DNA of 64,000 nucleotides from Sphingomonas sp. Y38-1Y. GTDB taxonomy: Bacteria > Pseudomonadota > Alphaproteobacteria > Sphingomonadales > Sphingomonadaceae. Both the position numbers and the translations under genes were made by a program. Below are positions 1 through 9,097 of the stretch, piece by piece. The stretch is from NCBI RefSeq assembly GCF_032391395.1, contig NZ_CP135916.1, positions 3,193,001-3,257,000 on the forward strand. Direction: 5' to 3'. Below the pieces are notes generated by a model. That model was given only the letters and a program-made list of their open reading frames with translations. It was not told where the DNA came from and did not search any database. The first letter of the stretch is position 1. Each line of letters starts with the position of its first letter.

Positions 1-359
1 CCCGCCGGATCGATGCGCGCGCTGTCGGCGTCGAGATGGACCTGCCCCTGTCCCTCGGGCGTGCGGCCGATCAGGAAGGGGCGGATCTCCATCGAGAGCG
101 GCAGCGCGCCGGCATCCCAGCGATCGCCCGCCAGATAGAGGTTCTCGCCGGTCTCGAACCCGAACAGCGCCAGCGCGTCGAAGCGGTCGGTGGCGAGGTC
201 TAGGCGGAACAGGATCGGATAATCGTTCTGGACGCGCCGGAACTCGTCGGGAACGACCACCGCGCTCATGATCGCATCGCCCCACCCGGCGCCATGCTGG
301 GTGGCGACGCGAAGCTCGCGGTGGTGGGCGGGATCGAGGATCGTGTGGTTGGCCATCAT
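1..359 (-). CDS. SapC family protein (3' part missing at window edge)
   Basis: Only the N-terminal ~119 residues are inside the window; the gene runs leftward off the edge. The protein begins [18 protein letters not shown] and continues with [19 protein letters not shown] and [12 protein letters not shown], which I recognise as the SapC family (first named in Campylobacter S-layer work). In sphingomonads and Caulobacter it commonly sits next to flavin halogenases and TonB receptors. The start ATG at 359 overlaps the halogenase stop (ATGA), so the two are probably translated together; the next codon (356) is also ATG and is an equal candidate. The molecular role is not established: a part in glycan uptake is an inference from context. 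Confidence 0.8.
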   Translation of the reverse strand, partial: MMANHTILDPAHHRELRVATQHGAGWGDAIMSAVVVPDEFRRVQNDYPILFRLDLATDRFDALALFGFETGENLYLAGDRWDAGALPLSMEIRPFLIGRTPEGQGQVHLDADSARIDPA

Positions 360-1885
360 CGTGCTTTTGCGAGGGGCGGTGCGGCGCGCAAGCCGTCGAG
401 ATAGGCGCGCTGCGTCGGAAGGCTGGCGACGAGCGTGCGCGCGCGCTGGCGCTGCTGCGCGATCCGCGCGGCGACTTCATCGGCATCGGCCAGGCGCATC
501 GCGCCCGATGCAGGCGGCGCCGCGCCCATGCCGTAGAGGACATATTGGTGGCTGGCGGCGGGAAACAGCTCGTCCACGGCGTCGAAGTCTGCAGGCATCG
601 GCGGGCGATCGCGCCAGAGGTCGAGCCACTCGGCAAGCCGCGGGGGCACGCTCGCGGGATCGCGATGCGCCTGCCAGTAGGGTTCGGTGCGCTCGCTGAG
701 CACATAATGAAGCTTCAGGAACTCGACGATGCGGTCCCAGCGCGCACGAAACCGTGCGTCGAAGCGGCGGGCGATCGCGGGTATCGCCGCGTCGCTTGCC
801 GGAAAGTCGTCGATCAGCGCGTCGAGCGACAGTTCGATCAGCACGATCGCCGAGGCTTCGAGCGGCTCGAGGAACCCCGCCGACAGACCGATGGCGAGGC
901 AGTTGCCGACCCAGAACCGCTCGCGATGGCCGGAGCGGAAGCTGAGCCGGCGAAAGGCGAGGCTTGCGGGATCGCAGTCGGGCGCGGTGCGCGCGAGATA
1001 GCCGGTCAGCACCGCCGCCGCCTGATCGTCGCTCATATGGGCGGCGGCATAGACGCAGCCGACGCCGCGGCGCGCGGGCAGGCCGACGTCCCAGATCCAG
1101 CCGGCCTCGTGCGCGGTCGCGTCGGTCTGTGCGGCGATCGGCGATCCGGGCGCGACCGGCACCTGCACCGCGAGCGCGCGATCGTTGAAGAGGATGTTCG
1201 ACCGGTCGACAAAGGGCACGCCGCAATGGCCGCCGATCAGCAGCGCGGCATGGCCGGTGCAGTCGATGAACAGGTCGCCTTCGATTCGGCCATGCTCGCG
1301 CGTCTCGACCGCGGCGATGCGATCGCCGTCGCCCACCACGCGCTCGACACGGTCGGCGATGTGGCGCACGCCCAGCTTCTCGGTGGCATGGCTGCGCAGC
1401 AACGCGGCGAAGCGGCCGGCATCGAGATGATAGGCGTAGTTGAGCGCGCCGGCATAGTCGGGCATCGCCGACTGGCGCGGCGCGAGGCCGGCATCGCAGA
1501 CCGCGGGCTGCGCGCAGACGGCATCGGCAAACGCGCCCTGTCCGCCCCAGGCGGCGGCCAGCGTCCTCGCCTCCCCCTCCACCGGCGGGGTGAAGGGGTG
1601 GTAATAGGCATCGCTGCCATTGCGCCAGCCGATGAAGCGCGATCCCTGCTTGAACGCGCCATCGCACGCGGCGAGGAAGTCGGGCTCGGCGATGCCGATC
1701 CGCGACAAAGTGCGGCGCATCGTCGGCCAGGTACCCTCGCCCACCCCGATCGTCGGGATGTCGGGCGCCTCGATCAGCGTGACGTCGAGCGCGGCCGGCG
1801 TGGCCGCGGCGGCAAGCCGGCACGCGGCCAGCCAGCCGGCGGTGCCGCCGCCGACGATCACGATCCGCTTCACCGGTTCCGCCAC
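356..1885 (-). CDS. Flavin-dependent (tryptophan-halogenase-like) halogenase
   Basis: FAD-dependent halogenase of the PrnA/BrvH family, which makes HOCl at a flavin site and passes it to an enclosed lysine. Visible features are the FAD-binding motif [14 protein letters not shown] at the N terminus, [10 protein letters not shown], the catalytic lysine in AFKQGSRF, a slightly degenerate WxWxIP region (WIWDVGLP), and [15 protein letters not shown] chose the GTG at 1885 because GAGGAG lies 9 bases upstream and because it puts the catalytic lysine at residue 79, the number used in PrnA; a longer GTG start at 1939 is possible. It lies between a TonB receptor (upstream) and sapC (overlapping). Such halogenases beside TonB receptors usually do not act on free tryptophan, so the substrate is unknown. 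Confidence 0.88.
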   Translation of the reverse strand: MAEPVKRIVIVGGGTAGWLAACRLAAAATPAALDVTLIEAPDIPTIGVGEGTWPTMRRTLSRIGIAEPDFLAACDGAFKQGSRFIGWRNGSDAYYHPFTPPVEGEARTLAAAWGGQGAFADAVCAQPAVCDAGLAPRQSAMPDYAGALNYAYHLDAGRFAALLRSHATEKLGVRHIADRVERVVGDGDRIAAVETREHGRIEGDLFIDCTGHAALLIGGHCGVPFVDRSNILFNDRALAVQVPVAPGSPIAAQTDATAHEAGWIWDVGLPARRGVGCVYAAAHMSDDQAAAVLTGYLARTAPDCDPASLAFRRLSFRSGHRERFWVGNCLAIGLSAGFLEPLEASAIVLIELSLDALIDDFPASDAAIPAIARRFDARFRARWDRIVEFLKLHYVLSERTEPYWQAHRDPASVPPRLAEWLDLWRDRPPMPADFDAVDELFPAASHQYVLYGMGAAPPASGAMRLADADEVAARIAQQRQRARTLVASLPTQRAYLDGLRAAPPLAKAR

Positions 1886-1957
1886 TGGCGTCCGCTCCTC
1901 ATCGCCGCGACTGTGCCGCGGGGCGGCGACAAACGCCACCCCGCCCCCCTTGGCCTC

Positions 1958-4900
1958 TTAGAAGGTGAAGCGCAGGCCACCCATGTAGCGGGCGTATCCC
2001 GGCTGAGCGAAGGTCACGAAATTCTCCGACCGGCGATGCCCGCGGCGATTGGAGCCCGTGATGTTGATCCCTTCCGCGAACACCGTCAGCCCCCTGATGA
2101 ACTCCCAGCTCGCGCTGGCGTCCACCTGGCCGTAATCCTCGACATAGGTCGGATCGAACGCGCCGCCGGCATAGAAGCCCTCGCGCCAATTGTACGCGAC
2201 GCGGGCCTGGATGCCGTTCTTATCATAATAGGCGACGGCGTTGGCGGTGTCGCTCAGGCCGACCAGCGCGAACTGGCCTTCGTTGGGGTCCAGCGCATTG
2301 TCGTACTGCGTGTCGCCGTTGACGATCGTGTAGTTGAGCAGGACGCCGAAGCCCGTTTCCCAGAACCGGTGCTGGATGGCGAATTCCCAGCCGTTGATGT
2401 TGGCGGTCTGATCGCTGTTGAAGGGCTGGGTGATCTGGAAGTTGAACAGGTCGTCTTCGGGCAGGCCGAAGATGTTGCCGGTCAGATAGGTCTGGCCGCC
2501 TGCCTCGGTCGTGCCGGTGACCTGCGACGAGGTGGGATAGGTGCGCAGGATATAGTCGCGGATGCGCACCGCATCGGTGGTGCCGAGCGCCGCCACCGCC
2601 GCGCGATAGCGCGGACCCGACCCCGGGTTACGCAGCCCGAATGCGGACTGGTCGACCTGGGTGTTGCCGATGAAGTTGCTGACATCCTTGTTGAAATAAC
2701 CGACCGAGATGTAGCTTTCGCGGGTGTAGTACCACTCCGCCGACAGGTCGATGTTCTTCGCCTTGTAGGGGACGAGGTTGGGGTTGCCGAGCCGCCCGGT
2801 GCCGCCGCCGATGCGCGGGTTCGAGTCGAGCTCGAGACCGCCCTGAAGGCTGGCATAGTCGGCGCGGGTGATGGTGTGGCTGTACGACGCGCGCAGCTTG
2901 ACGTTGCGCACGGGCTCGATGTCGAAGTCGATCGCGGGCAGCCAGTTGGCGTAATTGCCACGGAACGTCGTGAACGCGGATTCGGGCGCGTAGGTGAGCG
3001 CGAACTCGTTGGCGCCCGTCCAGCGCGTGCCGGTCGGCACCGGCACCAGCGCCGAGGAATTGACGTTGGTCTGATCGTAGCGGACGCCGGCGATGATGTG
3101 CGCGGGATTGCCCGCCACGTCGAAGCTCGCATTCGCCTGGATGAAGGGCGAGATCGTCTTCTCGCGGATGCGCCGGTCGACGGTGTAGTTGGCCAGGCAG
3201 GTTCCCGGCTGGACCGTCCCCGTCTGCGGGTTCGAGCAGATATTGTACTGCCCGCGCAGGAACTCGGCCATCTGCTCGAAATTGAACGTGTAGATGGCGG
3301 GCGGCAGGCCGTCGCTGCCGCTGAAGCCCTTGAACTTGTCGGGCAGGCTCACCCGGTTGAAGAAGTCGTCGGGCACCGCCGCGGCGCCGAACGACTGGCC
3401 GCGCGGATCGACGCCGCCCCAGGTCTCGTTCTGGATGAAGCCGTAGGCCGAGCGGACATTGTTGTCGACGAACGAGAAGCCGGCGTCGATGCTGTCGAGG
3501 AAGCCGCCGTCATGATCGTAATGACCCTTCAGCTGCACCTGATCGATCGTGTCCTTGAAGTACGCGTTGCGGAACGCGTTGCCCGTCGGCGTGATGAGCG
3601 CCGGGTTGAGCGGGTCGATCCCCGGATACATGTCGTAGCTGATGACCGGCAGCTTGCCGGTGAAATCGACGCGCTGCGACCGTACGCCGAAGATCGCGCC
3701 GCCGATCGAGGTGCTGGTGCCGTATTCGTTGGTCGGCTTCGACTCGGCGGTTGAGTGGTGGACGTCCAGAGACACGGTGACGCCGCCCGGCGCATCCCAG
3801 GTGAGATTACCGCCCAGCGACTTGTTGATCGACTTGTTGGCGGTCAGCGACTGCGAATAGGACAGGTCCTTTCCAGGATCGAACTGCTCGGCATAGAAGA
3901 CCGGGCCGGCAACGGGGCCGTCGGTCCACTCGCTGGACGTGTTGCCGAAGTTGAACCAGATGCCGACGCTGCTGTCGCGCACCTCGACCCGGTTGGACGA
4001 ATAGGTGAAGTCGACCGTGGCGGTCAGCGTGTCGGTCGGCTTGGCCTGAAGCACGACCTGGCCGTTGATGCGCTCGCGATCGATGTCGAGCAGGTCGTAG
4101 GCGGCGCTTTGCGGCACTTCATAGACGTCGGTCGGGCCGGGGCGATTGGTGATCCGCTCCGATCCCGGCGTGCCCGGCTGCGGCAGCGTGCCCCAGTTGT
4201 TCTCGGACCCCAGGAACCCGTCGCGGAAGCCGACGCTGGCGGAGTTCACGCTCGCCTTGCGGCGCTGGTAGGTGCCCGACAACAGGATGCCGAACGTGTC
4301 GTCGCCAAAGGTCTTCGAAACGATGCCCGACACTTCGGGCGTGATCGGGTTGCCCTCGTTGCGCGAGGTGTCGAGCACCCCTCGCGCCGCGACCGAGCCG
4401 CGGAAGCCGGGGCGGTCGAGCGGGCGCGGCGTGCGGATGTTGATCGTCGAGCCGATGCCGCCAGAGGGGACGGCGGCGCGGCCGGTCTTGTAGACCTCGA
4501 CCGCGGCGATGCCTTCGGACGCGAGATTGGCGAAGTCGAACGAGCGTGAGTTCGGCGCGCTGGCACCGTCGCCCAGCGTCGAGGTCGGCATCTGGCGACC
4601 GTTCAGCGTGACGAGGTTATATTCGGGGCCGAAGCCGCGGACGGTGACGGTCGAACCCTCGCCGTTCGAGCGGTCGATCGACACGCCCGTGATGCGCTGA
4701 AGCGATTCGGCCAGGTTGGTGTCGGGGAACTTGCCGATATCCTCGGCCGAGATCGCGTCGACGACGCCCTGCGCGTTGCGCTTGATGTCGACCGCTTCGC
4801 GCAAGCTGGCGCGGATGCCGGTCACGACGATGTCGTCTCCGGGCTGCTCGGGCGACGCGGCGTCCTGAATTTCGGAAGGTCCGGGGGCGCCGACCGTGGC

Positions 4901-5002
4901 CGCGGCGTCCTGTGCATTGGCGACCGCGGGCACCAGGCCCAGCACCAGCAACGAAGCCCCAGTCGCGAAACGCGAAATCATGCGAGCATGCGTGCTCAAC
5001 AT
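1958..5002 (-). CDS. TonB-dependent outer-membrane receptor
   Basis: 1014-residue outer-membrane active transporter. It has a signal peptide (residues 1-31, ending AVANAQ), a TonB-box-like DDIVVTG, a plug domain (SAEDIGKFPDTNLAESLQRI, TVRGFGPEYNLVTLNGRQMP), and a long beta-barrel ending in YMGGLRFTF with the usual terminal phenylalanine. The plug sequence matches the large Xanthomonas/Caulobacter subclass whose members often import plant or algal sugars, so a carbohydrate substrate is likely but not proven. The ATG at 5002 follows GGGGGAGGACGGG. The halogenase follows 72 bases later, or 18 bases if its longer start is used. Two GAACGTTC palindromes upstream suggest repressor control. Confidence 0.95.
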   Translation of the reverse strand: MLSTHARMISRFATGASLLVLGLVPAVANAQDAAATVGAPGPSEIQDAASPEQPGDDIVVTGIRASLREAVDIKRNAQGVVDAISAEDIGKFPDTNLAESLQRITGVSIDRSNGEGSTVTVRGFGPEYNLVTLNGRQMPTSTLGDGASAPNSRSFDFANLASEGIAAVEVYKTGRAAVPSGGIGSTINIRTPRPLDRPGFRGSVAARGVLDTSRNEGNPITPEVSGIVSKTFGDDTFGILLSGTYQRRKASVNSASVGFRDGFLGSENNWGTLPQPGTPGSERITNRPGPTDVYEVPQSAAYDLLDIDRERINGQVVLQAKPTDTLTATVDFTYSSNRVEVRDSSVGIWFNFGNTSSEWTDGPVAGPVFYAEQFDPGKDLSYSQSLTANKSINKSLGGNLTWDAPGGVTVSLDVHHSTAESKPTNEYGTSTSIGGAIFGVRSQRVDFTGKLPVISYDMYPGIDPLNPALITPTGNAFRNAYFKDTIDQVQLKGHYDHDGGFLDSIDAGFSFVDNNVRSAYGFIQNETWGGVDPRGQSFGAAAVPDDFFNRVSLPDKFKGFSGSDGLPPAIYTFNFEQMAEFLRGQYNICSNPQTGTVQPGTCLANYTVDRRIREKTISPFIQANASFDVAGNPAHIIAGVRYDQTNVNSSALVPVPTGTRWTGANEFALTYAPESAFTTFRGNYANWLPAIDFDIEPVRNVKLRASYSHTITRADYASLQGGLELDSNPRIGGGTGRLGNPNLVPYKAKNIDLSAEWYYTRESYISVGYFNKDVSNFIGNTQVDQSAFGLRNPGSGPRYRAAVAALGTTDAVRIRDYILRTYPTSSQVTGTTEAGGQTYLTGNIFGLPEDDLFNFQITQPFNSDQTANINGWEFAIQHRFWETGFGVLLNYTIVNGDTQYDNALDPNEGQFALVGLSDTANAVAYYDKNGIQARVAYNWREGFYAGGAFDPTYVEDYGQVDASASWEFIRGLTVFAEGINITGSNRRGHRRSENFVTFAQPGYARYMGGLRFTF

Positions 5003-5041
5003 CCCGTCCTCCCCCTTTTCAGCGTGCCAAGCGCACGTCTC

Positions 5042-5131
5042 TGAGAACGTTCACTCAGCCGGATTATCGTGGATGTCAAGCGCGCTAGCCGCCGCGGACG
5101 GATGTTAGCGGTAAAATTGTGAACGTTCTCC
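5042..5131 (-). promoter_or_regulatory. Promoter region with paired GAACGTTC operators (LacI-like)
   Basis: Two near-identical palindromes flank a leftward promoter region ahead of the TonB receptor: GAACGTTC at 5045-5052 (in TGAGAACGTTCACT) and at 5121-5128 (in TGTGAACGTTCTCC). Their centres are 76 bp apart. A perfect -35 hexamer TTGACA on the minus strand lies at 5079-5074; no strong -10 is visible, and the proximal operator would overlap the -10 zone. A CG-centred palindrome of this kind is typical of LacI/GalR-family sites. No LacI-type gene is in the window, so the regulator is unknown. Confidence 0.5.
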
Positions 5132-5156
5132 GGCGGCGTTGCCGAGCGGCAACTTC

Positions 5157-5447
5157 CTACAGGCAATTGCCGGTGGCGCAGGCGGCCAGGATCACGCCGG
5201 CCACGGCCACGGGGTAGAGCGCGAACGGTGCGGTCGCCAACAACCACCAGGCGTTGTGGCGCCTGATCGCGAGCACCGTACACGCGACCCACACCGCCAC
5301 CGCGACCCAGACGAGCCACGCCCAGCCACCGAAGGCGAGCTCGAGCCAGCCATGCTCCAACTGCGTTTGCCAGACCGGCACTATCGCTGCGATCACCACC
5401 GGTGTGATCGTCAGCAGCAGGGATGGCCGGTCAGTCGCGCCGCTCAT
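5157..5447 (-). CDS. Small membrane protein of unknown function
   Basis: 96 residues, three hydrophobic segments (about 9-26, 42-60 and 68-90) separated by short loops, with a charged RRHN turn at 62-65 and a C terminus ending CATGNCL. I do not recognise a family. The frame stays open further upstream, but the upstream part lacks membrane character and is rich in Ala/Ser/Arg, as expected of non-coding frames here. I therefore start at the ATG at 5447, preceded by GAGGAAG about 12 bases away. It lies between the TonB-receptor promoter and a divergent MFS gene, alone on its strand. Confidence 0.6.
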   Translation of the reverse strand: MSGATDRPSLLLTITPVVIAAIVPVWQTQLEHGWLELAFGGWAWLVWVAVAVWVACTVLAIRRHNAWWLLATAPFALYPVAVAGVILAACATGNCL

Positions 5448-5583
5448 GAACTCGTTCGCTTCCTCGTCTTGGAAACGGTCGTCTCGTAGGATTTCAGCAG
5501 GCCATCCAGAGACGACGCGTTCCAAGAGGCACCCGACCACGCAGTCGATACCGTTTCGATCCGAGAAGCCGTAAGGCGAGGCA

Positions 5584-6777
5584 ATGGCAGCGCCCTCCCC
5601 CGTTCCGGCACACCGATCCGCGGCGTTCCTCGGCCTGTATGCGCTGGCGAGCGCCGGCGGGACCGTGGCGTGGCTGCCGTTGTTCACGCTTCTGCTGCCG
5701 ATGCGAATCGAGGCGGTGGCGGGGGACGCGCGGATCGGGCTGGCCACCTTCGTTGCGGTCGCCGGCGCGATCGTCGCGAGCGCGGCGAACATCGCCGCCG
5801 GCTGGGCAAGCGACCGATCGGTCGAGCGCGGCGGTGGACGGCGGCGGTGGGTGGCGGCGGGACTCGCGGCGCTCGTCCTGGCCTATCCGATGATCGCGCT
5901 CGCCGCGACGCCGGTCGCGATCCTCCTTGCGGTGCTGCTCGTCCAGGTCGCGGTCAACCTGCTGCTCGCGCCGCTCCTCGCGATCATGGCAGACGAGGTG
6001 CCCGACGCGCAGATCGGTTTCGCCAGCAGCCTGCTCGCGTTCGGCGCGCCGCTCGCCTCGGCGTTCCTGGCGCTGCTGGTGGCGATGCCGGACCTCGGCA
6101 TGGCCACGCGATTGATGGTGGTGCCGGTGGCGGCGATCCTGCTGACCGCGCCGTTCCTGATCCTGAAGGCAGCGCCGCGTGCGGGCGAGCCGGTGCGGTC
6201 CACCCCGCCCCCACCCCGCGACCTTGCCATTGCCTGGTTCGCGCGGCTGCTGGTGCAGATCGCGGGCAACGTCGTCGCGCTCTATCTCTTCTATTATCTG
6301 CGCGGTGTTGCGGCGGGCCAGTCGGCGGAGAGCGTGGCGGCGCGGACGGGCCAGCTGCTGACGATCGTCAACCTGCTGGCGATCCCGGCGGCGCTGCTGT
6401 GCGGGCGACTGTCGGATCGCACCGGGCGGCGGCGGACGATCCTGTTCGGCGCAGCGGCGGTCGCGGCGGCGGGGCTGGTGGCGATGGGGACGGCCGATCA
6501 CTGGCTGGCGGGTGCGATCGGCTATGCGGTGTTCGCGATCGGATCGGCGGTGTTCGTCGCTCTCCACGCTGGCTTCGCGATGCTGCTGCTGCCGAGCGCA
6601 CGGCGGCGCGGCCGCGACCTGGGGTTTCTCAACCTCACCAACACCGCGCCGTCGATCATCGGCCCGCCGATCGCGTGGCTGCTGATCGGGCCGGAGGGGT
6701 TCGGCACCGCGCTGATCGCGCTCGCCGCGCTCACCCTGGCGGGCGGCGCGGCGATGCTGGCGGTGCGGGGAAGTTAA
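5584..6777 (+). CDS. MFS transporter (possibly GPH/sugar-symporter-like)
   Basis: 397-residue integral membrane protein with about 12 hydrophobic segments in two halves joined by a loop near residues 198-212 (ending STPPPPRD). Motif A-like loops are visible: GWASDRSVERGGGRRRW in the N-half and GRLSDRTGRRRTILFG in the C-half. ADEVPDAQIGFASSLLAFG resembles the loop of sucrose and other glycoside:proton symporters, so sugar transport is plausible given the neighbouring TonB receptor, but the substrate is open. The ATG at 5584 follows AGGCGAGG. Its TAA stop (6775-6777) overlaps the convergent Dps-like gene's stop within the palindrome TTAA. Confidence 0.85.
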   Translation: MAAPSPVPAHRSAAFLGLYALASAGGTVAWLPLFTLLLPMRIEAVAGDARIGLATFVAVAGAIVASAANIAAGWASDRSVERGGGRRRWVAAGLAALVLAYPMIALAATPVAILLAVLLVQVAVNLLLAPLLAIMADEVPDAQIGFASSLLAFGAPLASAFLALLVAMPDLGMATRLMVVPVAAILLTAPFLILKAAPRAGEPVRSTPPPPRDLAIAWFARLLVQIAGNVVALYLFYYLRGVAAGQSAESVAARTGQLLTIVNLLAIPAALLCGRLSDRTGRRRTILFGAAAVAAAGLVAMGTADHWLAGAIGYAVFAIGSAVFVALHAGFAMLLLPSARRRGRDLGFLNLTNTAPSIIGPPIAWLLIGPEGFGTALIALAALTLAGGAAMLAVRGS

Positions 6778-7274
6778 CCCTTGCGGCTGGCCTCGAACAG
6801 GAACCAGGCGCGCTCCTCGGCCTGGTCGGTCCAGTCGTCGAGGATGCCGCTGGTCGCGTTGTCCTTGGCCTCGTCGACGATGTCCTTGGCCTCGCGCAGC
6901 AGCGCGACGAGTTGGAGATTGTCCTCGCGCAGCTCCGCCAGCATGTCGGCGGCGGGGACGAAGTCGGCGTCATTGTCCTTGATCGACTGGCGCCGTGCGA
7001 TGTCGCCGATCGAGCGCAGCGTCGTGTTGCCGGTCTTGCGCACGCGCTCGGCGATCGCGTCGGTGGTGGCGAGGATCTGTGCCGCCTGATCGTCGAGCAT
7101 TAGGTGATAGTCGCGGAAGTGCGGACCGGAGACGTGCCAGTGGAAGTTCTTGGTCTTGAGATACAGCGCATAGCTGTCGGCCAGGATGCCGTTCAGCGCA
7201 TCGGCGACGGTCTTGGCATCGTTCGACTGGAGATCGGTTGGCGTCTTGAGCGCGGGGGCGGGATTGTCGGCCAT
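6774..7274 (-). CDS. dps: Dps/ferritin-like DNA-binding stress protein
   Basis: 166-residue Dps-family protein: forms 12-subunit shells that oxidise and store iron with peroxide and protect DNA. The diagnostic ferroxidase region is present as NFHWHVSGPHFRDYHLML followed by DDQAAQI, with ARRQSIKDND and a C-terminal helix ending in DQAEERAWFLFEA. The start ATG at 7274 has AAGGAG at ideal distance; the frame is open further upstream but that part does not resemble Dps. It converges with the MFS gene, the two stop codons sharing the TTAA at 6774-6777. The N terminus (MADNPAPALKTPTDLQSND) is short and not strongly basic, so DNA binding is uncertain. Confidence 0.9.
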   Translation of the reverse strand: MADNPAPALKTPTDLQSNDAKTVADALNGILADSYALYLKTKNFHWHVSGPHFRDYHLMLDDQAAQILATTDAIAERVRKTGNTTLRSIGDIARRQSIKDNDADFVPAADMLAELREDNLQLVALLREAKDIVDEAKDNATSGILDDWTDQAEERAWFLFEASRKG

Positions 7275-7372
7275 GAGGGGCTCCTTCGGGCAAGGTCGGT
7301 TCGGCTGCATAACGAGCTTGCCCGGCGATTTCTCCCCGGCGCTTGGACGCAATCCTCGATCGCGGTGATCGA

Positions 7373-7942
7373 TCAGATCAGCCGTAGCGCGCCCAGCGCG
7401 GTAACGATGCCGGCGATCAGCAGCAGCGCGCCGCCGACCGCACCGATGGCCCTGAGCGGCAGGCGGCGCCATGCGCGCTCGCCCAGCATCGCTGCGGCAA
7501 CGCCGGCGACCGCGGCGCCGGCGGCGGCGCCGATCCCGGCCAGGATCGGGCTCGACCCCGCCGCCGCCGCGCCGAACGCGACGAACTGCACGCGTTCGCC
7601 AAAGGCCAGGATGAAGGTGCCCGCCAGCGACGTGGCGAAGGCTCCGATCGTCCAGCCCTCAAGCCGGTCGCGCGGCGGCTTGGCCGGCATCAGCGCGCCT
7701 GCGCCCGCAAAGATCAGCGACAGGGCGAGCAGCAGGCTGCGCGCATTGGAATTCATCAGGTCGCGCACGGCCAGCGCCCCCGCCACCGCGATCGCCATCA
7801 CCGCCGCCTGCGCCAGGACGATGCCGGCGAGCACGCCCGCGCGCGGGCCGAAGCGCTCGCCCAGGATCGCCGCCAGCCATGCGGGCCGGTCGACCGCACC
7901 GGCAAGCAGCGCGGCGACAAGGGCGGTGAGCAGGCTGTCCAT
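7373..7942 (-). CDS. GDT1/TMEM165-like membrane protein with degenerate motifs
   Basis: 189 residues, about six hydrophobic segments in two inverted halves, as in the UPF0016 (GDT1/TMEM165/MneA) cation transporters involved in Mn or Ca handling. In typical members each half carries an E-x-G-D-[KR]-[TS] signature. Here the first reads GAVDRP (Asp18-Arg19 kept, Glu and Gly lost) and the second reads AFGERVQF (Gly-Glu-Arg in place of Gly-Asp-Arg). The family call rests on architecture plus these remnants, and transport activity may be lost or altered. It is a single gene upstream of the Dps-like gene on the same strand, separated by 98 bases. Confidence 0.55.
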   Translation of the reverse strand: MDSLLTALVAALLAGAVDRPAWLAAILGERFGPRAGVLAGIVLAQAAVMAIAVAGALAVRDLMNSNARSLLLALSLIFAGAGALMPAKPPRDRLEGWTIGAFATSLAGTFILAFGERVQFVAFGAAAAGSSPILAGIGAAAGAAVAGVAAAMLGERAWRRLPLRAIGAVGGALLLIAGIVTALGALRLI

Positions 7943-8092
7943 CGCCGTTCCCCTGCCCCGGCGCGACTTGCAAAGCCGTTAAGTCGGCGACCGACGCTTG
8001 ACGCCCGCGCGGGAATCATGCATGCGCCGCGGCCTGACGGCGGCGCGTGCGCGTGCCGCCTTTCGCTTTTTTGCTGTTACGGGAATTGGGCC

Positions 8093-8260
8093 ATGGCCAA
8101 GCCGACCACTGTCAAGATCCGGCTGGTGAGCACCGCCGACACCGGTTTCTTCTATGTCACCAAGAAGAATCCGCGCAACCAGACCGAGAAGATGAGCTTC
8201 CGCAAGTACGATCCCGTCGCGCGCAAGCACGTTGAGTTCAAGGAAGCCAAGATCAAGTAA
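8093..8260 (+). CDS. rpmG: 50S ribosomal protein L33
   Basis: 55 residues starting [20 protein letters not shown] and continuing YVTKKNPRN with [18 protein letters not shown], a full-length L33 of the large ribosomal subunit near the E site. The zinc-binding cysteine pairs of the C+ form are absent, so this is the C- (zinc-independent) type. The start is the ATG at 8093 with a weak GGGA ribosome site; a longer frame from 8018 has no family support. A strong rho-independent terminator follows at 8307. A TTGACG hexamer at 7998-8003 may be its -35, but no convincing -10 is visible. Confidence 0.97.
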   Translation: MAKPTTVKIRLVSTADTGFFYVTKKNPRNQTEKMSFRKYDPVARKHVEFKEAKIK

Positions 8261-8306
8261 TCGCTGCGGCGGCGCGCCGCGCCGCCCGTTGCGTTGCTTC
8301 GGCATG

Positions 8307-8339
8307 GCGGGCCGCCCCCATCGGGCGCGCCCGCTTTTT
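8307..8339 (+). terminator. Rho-independent terminator after rpmG
   Basis: Stem GCGGGC (8307-8312) pairs with GCCCGC (8329-8334), extended inward by CGCCC/GGGCG with one bulge and a CCATC loop, then TTTTT at 8335-8339. It lies 46 bases past the rpmG stop and just before the convergent Crp/Fnr gene ends. Confidence 0.85.
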
Positions 8340-8350
8340 GCATGCGCGCG

Positions 8351-9097
8351 TCAGGCGGCGGCGGCACCCGGCTGGGCGATCTCGACCAGGTGGAGATAGC
8401 GCGGCTCGAACTCGCCCGCCGCGCGCAGCCCTGCCCGATCGACGATCTGGACCTGTCGTCCCCGCCGCGCGATCAGCCCGTCATCCTCCAGGCTGCGAAG
8501 CATCCGGTTGACGTGGACGGGCGTCAGGCCAGTCACGTCGCCCAGTTGCTCCTGCGTCCAGGGCAGCAGCAGCGTGTCGGGCGCCGCCAGCCCCACCGCC
8601 TGAGACCGGACCGCCAGTTCGCACAGCACATGCGCGACGCGCGTCCGCGCGTCCCGACGGCCCAGATTGGTCATCCATTCGCGCGCGATCGAGGCCTCGA
8701 CCAGCGCCTCCGTCCACAGCGCCCTGCCGAAGTCGCGATGCTCCAACGCGAGGTCGCGCAGGATGTCGCGCTCGATCGCGGCGACGCGCAGCGGCGTCAG
8801 CGCCTCGACATCATGGTCGGCGATGTCGAGGAACAGGTGAGCCAGGTCGAGGAAGTCGCCGCGGATCTCGATCGCCGCGATCTGTCGTCCGCCCGACCGC
8901 GTCGTCTTGCTGCGGATCGCCACGCCGTCGAGGACGATGCTGCACTGAGCGGCCGGCGGGCCGCCGTCACGGACGATCTGCGCGCCGGCCGGAATGTCCC
9001 GGAACACGAACGGTGCGGTCTCGATCGCGACGCAGGCCGCCTGCGACAATTGCGATCGCAACTTGAGCTTCGTGAGGACGAGAGAGTGGACGTTCAC
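8351..9097 (-). CDS. Crp/Fnr family transcriptional regulator
   Basis: 248 residues: an N-terminal cyclic-nucleotide-binding-like barrel (about 1-130; FVFRDIPAGAQIVRDG and IVLDGVAIRS), a dimer helix, and a C-terminal winged helix-turn-helix (TQEQLGDVTGLTPVHVNRMLRSLEDDGLIARRGRQV, shown here only for its position near 180-220). There is no cysteine cluster of the Fnr [4Fe-4S] type, so it is not an oxygen sensor of that class, and the ligand is unknown. I use the GTG at 9097 because AAGGA sits six bases upstream; an ATG at 9133 is the alternative. It is transcribed toward rpmG and ends beside the rpmG terminator. Confidence 0.88.
   Translation of the reverse strand: MNVHSLVLTKLKLRSQLSQAACVAIETAPFVFRDIPAGAQIVRDGGPPAAQCSIVLDGVAIRSKTTRSGGRQIAAIEIRGDFLDLAHLFLDIADHDVEALTPLRVAAIERDILRDLALEHRDFGRALWTEALVEASIAREWMTNLGRRDARTRVAHVLCELAVRSQAVGLAAPDTLLLPWTQEQLGDVTGLTPVHVNRMLRSLEDDGLIARRGRQVQIVDRAGLRAAGEFEPRYLHLVEIAQPGAAAA

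Noticed and set aside
356..1885. Halogenated natural-product gene cluster
   Set aside because: There is no polyketide, peptide-synthetase or tailoring gene nearby; the context is TonB-type uptake.
545..3754. Very long open frame on the plus strand opposite the halogenase and TonB receptor
   Set aside because: It is antisense to two clearly conserved genes, has Arg/Gly/Asp-rich composition typical of high-GC shadow frames, and matches no family.
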